Position numbers and translations under genes: made by a program
Shown: positions 47,542 to 57,988 of the stretch, piece after piece
How positions within the stretch are numbered: position 1 is the first letter of the stretch
Layout: each line of letters begins with the position of its first letter
DNA from: Nitrososphaeria archaeon
Lineage (GTDB): Archaea > Thermoproteota > Nitrososphaeria > Geothermarchaeales > JDFR-13
DNA: 64,000 nt
Assembly (NCBI GenBank): GCA_027078545.1
Contig: JALWXN010000004.1
Span: 206,737-270,736 of the forward strand
Reading direction: 5' to 3'
The notes under the pieces: model-generated
Told to the model about the DNA's origin: nothing
The model's input: the letters and a program-made list of their open reading frames with translations, nothing else
Database searches by the model: none

Positions 47542-48045
47542 ATGGGTGATAAGAAGCAGGTTATAGAGGCCCTCGTCTCGGGAGGTGCGGCTACTGCAGG
47601 GCCTCCACTTGGGCCTCAGCTAGGCCCACTTGGTGTCAATGTGAAGGCTGTGGTGGATAAGATCAATGAGCTGACTGCGGACTTCAAGGGTATGAAGGTC
47701 CCTGTGAAGGTCATAGTTGATGTAGAGACTAAGGAGTTCGAGGTGGAGGTAGGTATTCCCACCGTCTCGGCACTCATAGCTAAGGAGGCTGGTATAGAGA
47801 AGGGTTCTAGTGAGCCTGGCAGGGTATTTGTGGGCAACCTGACTTTTGACCAGGTCCTCAAGATAAGTAGGATTATTAACCAGAAGATTGGGCTTGATAA
47901 CCTCAAGTCTGTTGCTCTCCAGGTTATTGGGACCTGTGTAAGTATGGGGGTTAAGGTGGATGGGAAGGATCCTAAGCAGGTTACTAGGGAGGTTAAGGAG
48001 GGTAAGTACGATAAATACTTTGAAGACGTAAGTATTGAGACTTAG
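47542..48045 (+). CDS. rpl11: Ribosomal protein L11
   Basis: TAGPPLGPQLGPLGVNVKAVVDKIN. Confidence 0.97.
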   Translation: MGDKKQVIEALVSGGAATAGPPLGPQLGPLGVNVKAVVDKINELTADFKGMKVPVKVIVDVETKEFEVEVGIPTVSALIAKEAGIEKGSSEPGRVFVGNLTFDQVLKISRIINQKIGLDNLKSVALQVIGTCVSMGVKVDGKDPKQVTREVKEGKYDKYFEDVSIET

Positions 48046-48062
48046 TTGGGAGGTGTTGATAC

Positions 48063-48731
48063 ATGTCCCTATCTCTAAGGGCGGTCAAGGTTGTTGATGA
48101 GGAGGCTCTTAGGAAGGCTATAAAGGAGGCGCTTGAGAAGAGTAAGCCTAGACGTTTTAGACAGTCTGTAGATCTTATAGTCTCGCTCTCCGGCCTGGAT
48201 CTGAAGAAGCCGGAGAATAGGATTAGGGCTGCTATAAGGCTTCCCCACGGCCCCTCCAAGCCTAGGAAGATAGCTATGTTTGCCGAGGGTATAATGGCTC
48301 AGAAGGCTGAGGAGGCGGGGGTTGACAGGGTCATCAGTGAGAAGGAATTGTTGGAGCTCCAGGGCCAGAAGAGGGCTATAAAGAAGCTGGCTAATCAGTA
48401 TGACTTCTTCCTGGCGGAGCCTAAGATGATGGCTAATGTTGGTCGTGTAATGGGTTTCGCCCTTGGACCCCGTGGGAAGATCCCGCAGATCGTGCCTCCC
48501 AACGCTGATGTCAAGAGGATGGTCGAGGATCTCCGTAAATCGGTCCTGGTTAATGTGAGGAACAACCCTATGGTTCTAGTCTCTATTGGGCATGAGGAGA
48601 TGGATATTGACCAGCTTGTCGAGAATGCGAAGGCCTTCTTGGAGGCCCTTTCCTCAAAGCTTCCCGAGAAGGCTGTGATAGACAGGATATATGTGAAGAC
48701 TACTATGGGCCCGGCTGTGAGGGTTATCTAG
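48063..48731 (+). CDS. rpl1: Ribosomal protein L1
   Basis: GPRGKIPQIVPPNADVK; L11-L1-L10-L12 synteny. Confidence 0.96.
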   Translation: MSLSLRAVKVVDEEALRKAIKEALEKSKPRRFRQSVDLIVSLSGLDLKKPENRIRAAIRLPHGPSKPRKIAMFAEGIMAQKAEEAGVDRVISEKELLELQGQKRAIKKLANQYDFFLAEPKMMANVGRVMGFALGPRGKIPQIVPPNADVKRMVEDLRKSVLVNVRNNPMVLVSIGHEEMDIDQLVENAKAFLEALSSKLPEKAVIDRIYVKTTMGPAVRVI

Positions 48732-48746
48732 CGGGGTGTATATGGG

Positions 48747-49625
48747 ATGAGTGTGGCTGCTAAGAGGGAGAGGAGGATCCCTGAGAAGAAGGTTAGGATG
48801 AGGAAGGAGTTTGAGGAGCTGCTTAGGAATAACCGCTACCTACTTGTTGTCGATGCGTATAGGCTGAAGGCCTCTATGGCTAATGAGGTTAGGAGGCTCC
48901 AGCCGAAGCTGGGCTTCAGGATGAAGGGCGGTAAGATGAGGGTTTTGTTGAAGGCTATTGAGAATGTCTATCCGGAGGCTGCTAAGGAGCTTGCCGATAA
49001 GCTTAGTGGCCAGCTGCTATTCATCTTCACCAATGAGAATCCCTTCAGGATAGCGTATGAGCTGGATAAGTTTGAGGTGGCTATGGAGGCCTCTCCGGGT
49101 GACATAGCACCTGAGGACATCATCATACCGGAGGGTAACACTGGTATCCCTCCAGGGCCGGTGATAGGTGTCTTCTCGGCCCTGAGCATCCCGACTAAGA
49201 TCGTGGCCGGGAGCATCTATGTGGCTAAGGATGTCTTGGTTGCTAAGAAGGGTGATAAGATCTCACCCAACTTGGCCAATATACTCTCGAAGCTCGGTAT
49301 AAAGCCTATCAAGTCCAAGGTCTCGATAAAGTTTGCCTATGACTTCGTGGATAACATATTGATACCTAGGGAGCTGCTGATACCCGATATAGAGGCTATC
49401 AAGAGTGATATTGAGAAGGCTGCTCTCAATGCGTTTAAGCTGGCTATGGAGATAGAGTACATCACTAGGAGGACTATAGAGCCACTCCTACTAATGGCTA
49501 TGAATAGGGCTAGGGCGTTGGCTGTCGAGGCTGAGTACATCGACAAGTCTACTATAGAGTACCTCATCACCATGGCTGTGGCCAGGGCTAATAGGCTAGC
49601 CTCGGAGGCTGGTATCGGTGAATAG
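48747..49625 (+). CDS. rpl10: Ribosomal protein L10 (P0)
   Basis: NTGIPPGPVIGVFSALSIPTKIVAGSIYVAKD. Confidence 0.96.
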   Translation: MSVAAKRERRIPEKKVRMRKEFEELLRNNRYLLVVDAYRLKASMANEVRRLQPKLGFRMKGGKMRVLLKAIENVYPEAAKELADKLSGQLLFIFTNENPFRIAYELDKFEVAMEASPGDIAPEDIIIPEGNTGIPPGPVIGVFSALSIPTKIVAGSIYVAKDVLVAKKGDKISPNLANILSKLGIKPIKSKVSIKFAYDFVDNILIPRELLIPDIEAIKSDIEKAALNAFKLAMEIEYITRRTIEPLLLMAMNRARALAVEAEYIDKSTIEYLITMAVARANRLASEAGIGE

Positions 49626-49680
49626 CATATTTATATAGCGACTCCCAAGTCTAATTATAAGGTAAAGGAGGGATCCAGCC

Positions 49681-49995
49681 ATGAAATACATATATGCAGC
49701 CCTGCTTCTACACGACGCTGGGAAGGAGATTAATGAGGAGAACCTTAGCAAGATATTCAAGGCTATAGGGGAGGATCCCGACGAGGCTAAGATAAAGAGT
49801 CTGGTTGCTTCGCTGGAGGGTATAAATATAGACGAGGTCTTGGAGAAGGCTGTGGCTATGCCTGTGGCAGCGCCTGCGGCTCCAGCACCTGCTGAGCAGC
49901 CGGCCGAGGAGGAGAAGAAGGAGGAGAAGCCTGCGGAGGAGGAGAAGGAGGAGGAAGAGGAGTCCTTCGAGGGTCTCAGCGCCCTCTTCGGCTAG
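49681..49995 (+). CDS. rpl12: Ribosomal protein L12 (P1)
   Basis: [22 protein letters not shown]; acidic tail [13 protein letters not shown]. Confidence 0.97.
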   Translation: MKYIYAALLLHDAGKEINEENLSKIFKAIGEDPDEAKIKSLVASLEGINIDEVLEKAVAMPVAAPAAPAPAEQPAEEEKKEEKPAEEEKEEEEESFEGLSALFG

Positions 49996-50057
49996 CCCAC
50001 CCACCACACTAATTTTTCCCTCATACTCCCTACATACCTTTTATTGGTGGGCTGCCT

Positions 50058-52802
50058 TTGGAGTATGAGATTGATCCTAAGGAGTTCGACATCAGTTTTA
50101 TGCGTGAGAACGGCTTTGTTAGGCGTCAGTGTAGGTCGTGTGGCTCATTCTTCTGGACGCAGAACCCTGATCAGGAGCTATGTGGGGAGGCTCCATGTGT
50201 AGACTACACGTTCTTCGACTCACCCCCCACTAGGAGGAGCTACTCTATCGGTGAGCTTAGGCGGGAGTTCCTAAGATTCTTCGAGGAGAATGGCCACACC
50301 ATTATTGATCCCTATCCAGTGGTCGCTAGGTGGAGGGATGACCTCCTCATAACTATAGCCTCGATAGCGGATTTCCAGCCCCACGTGACCTCCGGAATGT
50401 CCAGCCCACCGGCTAACCCATTGGTCGTCTCCCAGCCCTGCCTACGCTTCGAGGATATAGATAGGGTGGGCTACACCTCCGGGAGGCATATGACTATCTT
50501 CGAGATGGGTGGGGCCCACGCCTTCAATGATAAGAGGAAGGGTGTGGAGATATACTGGAAGGATAAGACAATAGAGTATCACCACCTCTTCGCAACTGAG
50601 AGGCTGGGTATACCCTCTGAGATGATTACCTATAAGGAGCACTTCTGGATTGGTGGTGGGAACGCGGGGCCTGATGTAGAGGGTATAGTGGCTGGTCTTG
50701 AGGTCTCAACACTGGTCTTCATGAGGTATAGGATCGATGAGGAGGGTAGGCTCCACGACATACCTATATGGACTGTGGATACTGGATATGGTATTGAGAG
50801 GTGGACCTGGCTCTCCCAGGGCACGTACTCGGCCTTCGAGGCTATCTATGGTGAGATTAATGACTGGATCCTCCAGGCCCTGGATATAGATGTGGATAGG
50901 GATACGCTGAGAAGATTCGCCCTTGTCAGTCCTAACCTCAAGGAGGAGGATCTCCCAAGGCTTGGGAGCATTCTCGAGAATGTTGGGCTTGGGGATAGGG
51001 AGCCCGATATCCGTAGACTTATCTATGCCTATAAACTGCTCGACCATAGTAAGGCGGCGGTCTTCCTAATCAGTGACGGTGGGGTTCCATCCAATGTGCG
51101 TGAGGGCTATCTCACACGTATGCTTCTGAGGAGGATCTTCAAGGTTGTTGATGAGCTGGGCCTGGATTACGAAATTGTTTATAAACTGTTTGAGAGGCAG
51201 GTGGGCTACTGGGGTGGGGACTTCCCAAGGGTGGCGGAGGCTGGTAGGATAATTCCTGAGATCCTAGATATCGAGATTAGGAAGTATCGTGAGATCTTGA
51301 GGAATGTCCCTAAATATGTTAAGCAGCTCATGAGGAAGGGCTATAAACCCGGTCTGGAGATGTTGATAGAGCTATACGACTCCTACGGCGTCCATCCAGA
51401 CTATGTCAGGGAGCACCTCTTGAGGGAGTATGGAGTCGATCTAGAGGTTCCCCACAACTTTACAGAGCTGGTGGCTAGGAGGCATCTAGAAAGGTCTGTG
51501 GAGAGGCGTGTAGAGAGGAGGCCGGAGATACCTGACCTGCCTAGGACATCCAAACTCTTCTATACTAACCAGTATATGGATAGGGCGAGTGCCAAGGTGC
51601 TATGGGCCAGTGGTAGGAGGCTTGTGCTTGACAGGACTGTCTTCTACCCCACGGGTGGGGGGCAGATCCATGATACCGGGGTGATAAGGAGTGGTGATCT
51701 GGAGGCCCGTGTAGTAGATGTCCAAGATGTTGATGGGGTTGTCCTCCACATTCTTGATAGAGAGTCTCCCTTCAAGCCTGGTGATGAGGTTTGGCTTGAG
51801 ATTGACTGGCCACGTAGATACAGGATTATGAAGCACCATACATCTACCCATATCCTCCTATCCGCTGCTAGACGGGCTCTAGGCCCCCATATATGGCAGA
51901 CAGGGGTCATTAAGCAGCCTGACTACGCCCATCTGGACATAACTCATTACAGGGGTCTTAGCCAGGAGGAGGTTAGGAGGATTGAGGAGATGGTTAATAG
52001 GATTATCAGGGAGGGGAGGGTGGTACAGGCCAGCTATATGGATCGTGGGGAGGCAGAGCGTAGGTATGGCGTCACCATTTACCAGGGAGGCGTTGTGCCT
52101 GGTGAGAAGCTACGTATAGTGACTGTTGAGGATTGGGATGTGGAGGCGTGTGGAGGTACACATGTTAGGAACACCTCTGAGATAACGCTATTCAAGATAA
52201 TAGGTGTTGAGAAGATCCAAGATGGTGTTCTAAGGATACAGTATGTGGCTGGTGATGCGGCTATAGAGACTCTTGAGAAGGGCTACGAGGCCTTGAAGAG
52301 CCTCTCCGCTAGGCTCTCCACGGGATTAGAGGATGTCCCTAGGAGGGTGGAGGAGCTTCTAGAGGAGATAGAGGATATGGGGAGGAGGTATCGTGGGCTG
52401 AGGGAGGAGCTGGTGAGATGGATATCGGAGAGCCTGGCTGGGAAGGCGGAGAGGGTGGATGGATATAGGTTGGCGGTCTTCTCCTATGACGATGTGGACA
52501 CTGTGATTAAGGTGGGTGAGTATCTAACGGAGAAGTATCCCGACATCATGTTTATCGGGGTGGCCAAGACCGGTAGGGGTGTAAACATAGTTGTTAGGAT
52601 CGGTTCAAGCCTAGTCGGGGTCGTCGAGCCTAGGAGGGTGGCGGAGGCATTGGGTGAGAAGTGTCTAGAGAGGTATGGAGGGAAGGGTGATGAGAGATAC
52701 TACCGTATAGGAGGCGTGATGAGCTGTGGAGACAAAGATATAAACGAGGCTATACGTGAAATCATATATGATGTCTCGGGAGAAGGAAGGCTCTCCTCAT
52801 GA
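50058..52802 (+). CDS. alaS: Alanyl-tRNA synthetase
   Basis: Archaeal N-terminal zinc region; HHTSTHILLSAARR; VEACGGTHV. Confidence 0.96.
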   Translation: MEYEIDPKEFDISFMRENGFVRRQCRSCGSFFWTQNPDQELCGEAPCVDYTFFDSPPTRRSYSIGELRREFLRFFEENGHTIIDPYPVVARWRDDLLITIASIADFQPHVTSGMSSPPANPLVVSQPCLRFEDIDRVGYTSGRHMTIFEMGGAHAFNDKRKGVEIYWKDKTIEYHHLFATERLGIPSEMITYKEHFWIGGGNAGPDVEGIVAGLEVSTLVFMRYRIDEEGRLHDIPIWTVDTGYGIERWTWLSQGTYSAFEAIYGEINDWILQALDIDVDRDTLRRFALVSPNLKEEDLPRLGSILENVGLGDREPDIRRLIYAYKLLDHSKAAVFLISDGGVPSNVREGYLTRMLLRRIFKVVDELGLDYEIVYKLFERQVGYWGGDFPRVAEAGRIIPEILDIEIRKYREILRNVPKYVKQLMRKGYKPGLEMLIELYDSYGVHPDYVREHLLREYGVDLEVPHNFTELVARRHLERSVERRVERRPEIPDLPRTSKLFYTNQYMDRASAKVLWASGRRLVLDRTVFYPTGGGQIHDTGVIRSGDLEARVVDVQDVDGVVLHILDRESPFKPGDEVWLEIDWPRRYRIMKHHTSTHILLSAARRALGPHIWQTGVIKQPDYAHLDITHYRGLSQEEVRRIEEMVNRIIREGRVVQASYMDRGEAERRYGVTIYQGGVVPGEKLRIVTVEDWDVEACGGTHVRNTSEITLFKIIGVEKIQDGVLRIQYVAGDAAIETLEKGYEALKSLSARLSTGLEDVPRRVEELLEEIEDMGRRYRGLREELVRWISESLAGKAERVDGYRLAVFSYDDVDTVIKVGEYLTEKYPDIMFIGVAKTGRGVNIVVRIGSSLVGVVEPRRVAEALGEKCLERYGGKGDERYYRIGGVMSCGDKDINEAIREIIYDVSGEGRLSS

Positions 52803-55656
52803 GGAGTATCTAAGAAGGGTTCTTGAGAGGGAGGAACGCCTCTCTAGGGAGATTGTTGAGGAGGGGGTTTTTGAGGCGGATCCTGATGGGAGGCCTAAGT
52901 TGCTGGTTACCTTTCCATATCCCTATATGAATGGCTCTCTACATCTGGGCCATGCATATACATCTGGTAGGCTGGATGTATATGCTAGGTATAAGAGGCT
53001 GAAGGGCTTCAACGTCCTATATCCCTGGGCGTGGCACTGGACGGGTGAGGCTGTATATGGTACTGTCCATAGGCTGAGGATGGGTGACCAGTCAGTTATA
53101 AGTAGGCTTGTCGACCTAGACGGTGTGGATCCAGAGGATCTTGAGAAGCTCCAGGATCCAGTATACTTCGTCAAGTATTTCACGGAGAAGAATAGGCGTG
53201 TTGTCAAGAGGTATGGCCTATCTATAGACTGGAGGAGGGAGTTCCACACAACTAGTCTTCACGAGCTCTATAACAAGTTTGTGGAGTGGCAGATTAGGCA
53301 GCTCTACAACAAGGGGTACATTGTCCAGGGGAGCCACCCAGTGGTCTGGTGCCCCGTCGACCAGAGCCCCACCGGTGATCATGATAGGCTTGAGGGGGAG
53401 GGTGTCAGGCCCGAGGAATACTACCTGATAAAGTTTAGGTTGGGTGATGCCTACATAGTTGCTGGAACCCTAAGGCCAGAGACGATATATGGGGTTACAA
53501 ATATCTGGGTCAACCCTGAGGCCAAATATGTCCTGGCTGATGTTGATGGGGAGAGGTGGATAGTTAGTAGTGATGCTGCGTATAAGCTTCAGAACCAGCT
53601 GAAACGAGTGGAGGTGTTGGAGGAGTTTGTGGGGAGGGATCTGGTTGGTAAGTGGGCCGAGGCTCCGCTGGTTGGTAGGAAGGTGCCTATCCTACCAGCC
53701 GCATTTGTAGATCCAACCTCGATAACGGGCGTCGTCTATAGTGTACCCGCCCATGCCCCATATGACTACGCAGCTCTTAGGGATGTGGCTAGGGGGGTCT
53801 ATGGGGAGGAGTTAGCGGCTATCGCTAGGGATATCAAGCCTATACAGGTCTTGGTTATCAGGGGTAAGGGATTCGGCCAGTTCCCCGCTGTGGAGATTGT
53901 TGAGAGGATGGGTATTGAGAGTCAGAATGATCCTAGGCTTGAGAAGGCGACGAAGGAGATCTATCACCAGGAGTATGTGAATGGATATATGTTGGAGGAT
54001 AACAGGTTTGTGGGGGGCCTCCCAACTGGTGAGGCTAGGGAGAAGACTTTTGAGATCCTCAGGGATATGGGCCTCGCCGATAAGATGTATGACCTCCCCG
54101 AGCCGGTTATATGTAGATGTACCGCTAGATGTATCGTCAAGATCCTCCCCGATCAATGGTTCTTGAAATACTCTGATCCTGGGTGGAAGAGGCAGGCCCA
54201 TAGGGCTGTCGACGATATGTCGTGCTTCCCTGAGGAGGTGAGGAGTCTCCTCCACCACTATATAGACTGGTATGAGGACTGGCCGTGTACCAGGAGGTCT
54301 GGCCTGGGTACGCCCTTCCCATTTGATAGGGAGTGGATAGTGGAGACCCTGACCGACTCTACCATCTACCCAGCGTTCTACACTGTAGCCAAGTTCTATA
54401 ACCAGGGGTTGTTGAAGGCTGATAGGGTTGGGGATGAGTTCTTCAACTATGTATTCCTTGGGATGGGTAATGTGGACCACGTCTCCGAGTCTAGTGGTGT
54501 GGATAGGGAGGTTCTCGAGAGGATTAGGGAGGAGTTCCTATACTGGTACCCAGTAGATCTCAGGGGGTCTGGGAAGGACTTGATAAGTAATCATCTCACC
54601 TTCTATGTCTTCCACCACGTAGCCATCTTCCCCAGGGATAAGTGGCCAAGGGGGATAACCGCGAATGGATTTACACGTCTAAATGGTAGGCCGATGTCCA
54701 AGTCTAGTGGAAACTACATATCTATGGAGAAGGCTATCGAGACCGTGAGTGCCGATGCTCTCAGGCTCTCGATCCTCATGACTGTAGATGGCCTTGACGA
54801 TCCCGACTGGAGGGTGTCGAGTGGATACGCGGCGTTGCAGAGGATGCAGAGGATAGAGCGCCTAGTTGAAAAGGTGGTTGGTCTGGAGGAGGACGGTGGA
54901 GACGAGTTCTTCGACACCTGGCTAAAGTCGAAGTTCTCCGAGATAGTCAACGAGGTGGAGGAGGCTCTGGAGAAGATGGAGGTTGCCAGGGCTGCGAGGC
55001 TGATCTTCAATGAGCTGTTGAACTCTATTGAGAAGTATATGTCTATTGTCGCCAAGCCTAACAAGGGGCTTGTTATGAGTATTGCTACAGACTTTGTCAA
55101 GCTGATATCGATGTATACCCCCTTCCTAGCCCAGTACCTATGGAGAGATGTCCTGGGCATGGATGGGTATGTATATTTCTCCGAGTATCCTAGGGGCTGG
55201 GAGGTTGATGAGAAGTCTCTATTGATAGATGGGTATATGGAGGAGGTTGTGAGGGATATTAAGGAGCTCGTCAGGGTTCTGGGTGGTGCTAGGGAGATAC
55301 ATGTTGTTGTGGCTGGTGATAAGCTATGGTCGGTCTTCAGCGAGGCTGCTGATCAGGAGCTCGAGGGTGCACGGAGGATTATACGTTCTAGGCTTGGTGA
55401 TGGTAAGGTCTTGGGCAGTGTTATGAAGTTCGTCTCTAGGGAGTGGTATGGTAGGAGGGTGAAGTACCTAGGCCTCCTCAAGTCTATGTCTGCCGAGGAG
55501 GAGTATAATGTTCTTAGGAGTCTCTTGCCAAGGTATTTGAAGATTCACGGGCTAGACGTGGCTGTCAAGGTTTATAGGGAGGGTGAGGAGCTGGCTGTTG
55601 ATGTGAAGAGTAGGAAGATGGCCTTCCCATTATACCCCGCTATATACGTGGCATGA
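52771..55656 (+). CDS. leuS: Leucyl-tRNA synthetase, overlapping alaS 3' end
   Basis: PYPYMNGSLHLGHAYT; GRPMSKSSGNYISM. Confidence 0.9.
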   Translation: MSREKEGSPHEEYLRRVLEREERLSREIVEEGVFEADPDGRPKLLVTFPYPYMNGSLHLGHAYTSGRLDVYARYKRLKGFNVLYPWAWHWTGEAVYGTVHRLRMGDQSVISRLVDLDGVDPEDLEKLQDPVYFVKYFTEKNRRVVKRYGLSIDWRREFHTTSLHELYNKFVEWQIRQLYNKGYIVQGSHPVVWCPVDQSPTGDHDRLEGEGVRPEEYYLIKFRLGDAYIVAGTLRPETIYGVTNIWVNPEAKYVLADVDGERWIVSSDAAYKLQNQLKRVEVLEEFVGRDLVGKWAEAPLVGRKVPILPAAFVDPTSITGVVYSVPAHAPYDYAALRDVARGVYGEELAAIARDIKPIQVLVIRGKGFGQFPAVEIVERMGIESQNDPRLEKATKEIYHQEYVNGYMLEDNRFVGGLPTGEAREKTFEILRDMGLADKMYDLPEPVICRCTARCIVKILPDQWFLKYSDPGWKRQAHRAVDDMSCFPEEVRSLLHHYIDWYEDWPCTRRSGLGTPFPFDREWIVETLTDSTIYPAFYTVAKFYNQGLLKADRVGDEFFNYVFLGMGNVDHVSESSGVDREVLERIREEFLYWYPVDLRGSGKDLISNHLTFYVFHHVAIFPRDKWPRGITANGFTRLNGRPMSKSSGNYISMEKAIETVSADALRLSILMTVDGLDDPDWRVSSGYAALQRMQRIERLVEKVVGLEEDGGDEFFDTWLKSKFSEIVNEVEEALEKMEVARAARLIFNELLNSIEKYMSIVAKPNKGLVMSIATDFVKLISMYTPFLAQYLWRDVLGMDGYVYFSEYPRGWEVDEKSLLIDGYMEEVVRDIKELVRVLGGAREIHVVVAGDKLWSVFSEAADQELEGARRIIRSRLGDGKVLGSVMKFVSREWYGRRVKYLGLLKSMSAEEEYNVLRSLLPRYLKIHGLDVAVKVYREGEELAVDVKSRKMAFPLYPAIYVA

Positions 55657-55707
55657 GTCTATAGGTGTATATCTAATAAATATTGGGTCGCTGCAGCATC
55701 TCTATAG

Positions 55708-55804
55708 GGGCCCGTGGCCTAGCCTGGACTAGGGCGGCGGCCTTCTAGCTATGTCCATGGTGGATAGCCGCAGATCCCGGGTTCGAATCCCGGCGGGCCC
55801 GCCA
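55708..55804 (+). tRNA. tRNA-Arg (TCT) with about 18-nt intron at 37/38 (about 55748-55765)
   Basis: GCGGC-CTTCTA[GCTATGTCCATGGTGGAT]A-GCCGC; CCGGGTTCGAATCCCGG; GGGCCCG/CGGGCCC. Confidence 0.9.
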
Positions 55805-55805
55805 T

Positions 55806-56231
55806 CTAAAGCTCCCTGTATGACTCGGCCAGTGGATGGCCTTTTGTGGAGAGGCTGAAGGCCTTATACCATCCGAAGGGGGCCCTATAAACCTCTACCC
55901 CGTATCCAGAGAGCTTCTTCGCCAGTATCTTTATGAGTCTAAGGGCCTTCCGGGGATCCTCGAGCCTCGATGATAGGTGGGCATATGGATAGATAAGTAT
56001 CTTCTCCGCACCGATCTTTGAGGAGTGGCTAACCAGGTCTTCCAGCCCCTTGAAGATCTCCTCCCTCCTCTCCCAGTCCCCCTCCTCCACGGTGGTGAAG
56101 CATACGAGAATATCTTCATAGGAATTGTCTATAGTGTTCTGATCCACCTCGTCCCTCGCTGGGGATAGTGGGCCGTGTTCTGTCAGGACTCTATAGCTGA
56201 ATCTCTCGGCGTGTATTAGGAGCATCCTCAT
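55806..56231 (-). CDS. Free-standing archaeal ThrRS-type editing domain
   Basis: MRMLLIHAERFSYRV...ILIYPYAHLSSRLEDP...YRAPFGWYKAFSLSTKGHPLAES; ORF ends at the domain boundary. Confidence 0.87.
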   Translation of the reverse strand: MRMLLIHAERFSYRVLTEHGPLSPARDEVDQNTIDNSYEDILVCFTTVEEGDWERREEIFKGLEDLVSHSSKIGAEKILIYPYAHLSSRLEDPRKALRLIKILAKKLSGYGVEVYRAPFGWYKAFSLSTKGHPLAESYREL

Positions 56232-56272
56232 AGGGCTTCAAATATGTTTCTAGTCCTCGCCATTGTATATAG

Positions 56273-57418
56273 ATGGATATGGAGAGGGTCATCCTCTACC
56301 CTGATAGGGAGTATGAGCCCTTCCTGGCCTATCTCCACATCTATGCTCCTCCACTTGCTTGGAGACTGTTGGGCCCCTCCATCCTAGAGGTATTGTCCCA
56401 GGACTATGAAGTCTCGTATAGGGTGGCTGGTCTGTGGGTTGGATACATACCTAATAAGAGAGTTCCTGTGGAGGTGGTTGGCGATGATGACGACGGATTA
56501 TTCTTAGTAGAGAATATCATGGGCTCCCCGGGAGGGCTCGTGAGGCTGGTGGATGACGTCTTCAACCTAGGGGGGTCGGTTAGGATAGTGTATAATGATA
56601 TCTTGGTGGGTTGGCTGGGGAGTGGTGAGGGGGAGGAGGTGGATATTACTGGCTATGGGCTGACCATTTTCAGGAGGCCTTGGGACTTGGTGGATTTCCT
56701 AGGCAGTAGGCTCTTCCCATCAGTCTTGGCCGAGGTGGCAGAATACCTGGGACTGGAAGAGGTTGTTGAGGGTCTCTATATAGGGAGGGATGTGGAGATA
56801 GACCTTGACAAGACATATGTCGATGTGGATGAGGGGCCGATACTCATCCTGGATGGCTCTGAGGTCATAGGCTTCAACCACCTGGTTGGCCCCCTCATAA
56901 TAGGTGAGTCTTCATGGGTATATGGGGCTAAGCTTAGTAGATCCATAGTAGGCCCTGTATGTAAGCTGGGTGGGGAGGTCTCGGACTCGGTTATCCTTGG
57001 ATATACGAACTCGGCTCACCACTCCTATGTCGGGCATAGTGTACTGGGGTTCTGGGTGAATATCGGTGCCGGCACCGTCCTCAGTGATCTGAAGAATACC
57101 TATGGAGAGGTTAGGGTGAAGTGGGGTGGTGGGGTCTCTACTGGTAGGATTAAGCTAGGCTCGTTCTTAGGTGATCATGTCAAGACTAGTATTAACTCCT
57201 CTGTATATGGCGGGTCGGTGGTGGGGCTTTCTACTCATCTCCATGGCTTGGTGGATAGGAGTGTGTCTCCCTTCAGGATCTTCAGGGATGGTGATGAGGT
57301 CTTGATGGATATTGATAAGGCTATGGAGATTGCCCGGAGGATGTATAGTAGGAGGGGTGTGGAGTGGGAGGATGGTGAGGATGGTCTCTGGCGTAATAGG
57401 TATCTGATGTTTGTCTAG
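56273..57418 (+). CDS. GlmU-like protein (nucleotidyltransferase-like N-term + left-handed beta-helix)
   Basis: SDSVILGYTNSAHHSYVGHSVLGFWVNIGAGTVLSDLKNTYGEVRVKWGG. Confidence 0.72.
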   Translation: MDMERVILYPDREYEPFLAYLHIYAPPLAWRLLGPSILEVLSQDYEVSYRVAGLWVGYIPNKRVPVEVVGDDDDGLFLVENIMGSPGGLVRLVDDVFNLGGSVRIVYNDILVGWLGSGEGEEVDITGYGLTIFRRPWDLVDFLGSRLFPSVLAEVAEYLGLEEVVEGLYIGRDVEIDLDKTYVDVDEGPILILDGSEVIGFNHLVGPLIIGESSWVYGAKLSRSIVGPVCKLGGEVSDSVILGYTNSAHHSYVGHSVLGFWVNIGAGTVLSDLKNTYGEVRVKWGGGVSTGRIKLGSFLGDHVKTSINSSVYGGSVVGLSTHLHGLVDRSVSPFRIFRDGDEVLMDIDKAMEIARRMYSRRGVEWEDGEDGLWRNRYLMFV

Positions 57419-57906
57419 TCCCCCTCCTCCCATCTCGTCTTACGTCTCAGATATTCCTCGAGACTGTATCTAGGCTTTGCTGGGTTTCCATATACGACGG
57501 TCTCTGGCGGCACGTCCCTCGTCACTACTGCCCCCATCCCTATGACGGCTCTCCTCCCGATCCTCACCCCAGCCTTTATCATTGCTCCAGCCCCTATCAC
57601 GGCGCCGTCTTCTATCACTGTGCCTATGAGCCTCTTGGAGGGTGGGTATGGGTCATTCGTGATTATGACGCCTGGGCCTATGAAGACGTCGTCGCCTATC
57701 ACTGTTAGGGGGGGTATGTAGACCATGCCCTCTATCATGCATCGGCTACCGATCTTGACGTTGTAGTCGATATGGACTAGCGAGCCTATCTTTGTGTCAT
57801 CCCCGATCTCGGTGTTGTCCCCGATGTAGGTGAAGTGCCATATCTTCACGTTCCTACCAAGCTTGACGTTCCTCCCTATATGGTTTATTGGGTGTCGGCT
57901 ATCCAT
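57415..57906 (-). CDS. Left-handed beta-helix N-acetyltransferase (WbpD/WlbB-like)
   Basis: Hexapeptide repeats; VFIGPGVIITNDPYPPS; GAVVTRDVPPETVVYGNPAK. Confidence 0.88.
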   Translation of the reverse strand: MDSRHPINHIGRNVKLGRNVKIWHFTYIGDNTEIGDDTKIGSLVHIDYNVKIGSRCMIEGMVYIPPLTVIGDDVFIGPGVIITNDPYPPSKRLIGTVIEDGAVIGAGAMIKAGVRIGRRAVIGMGAVVTRDVPPETVVYGNPAKPRYSLEEYLRRKTRWEEGD

Positions 57907-57988
57907 GTCTAATATATTTCCCTTGGCTCTCCGTTAAATCACCGGGGAAAGGGTTAAAAGTCTTGCTTATAGAATCTTTGGCTTGGGT

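Noticed and set aside
53812-54480. 222-aa minus-strand ORF
   Set aside because: Antisense to LeuRS; no motif support.
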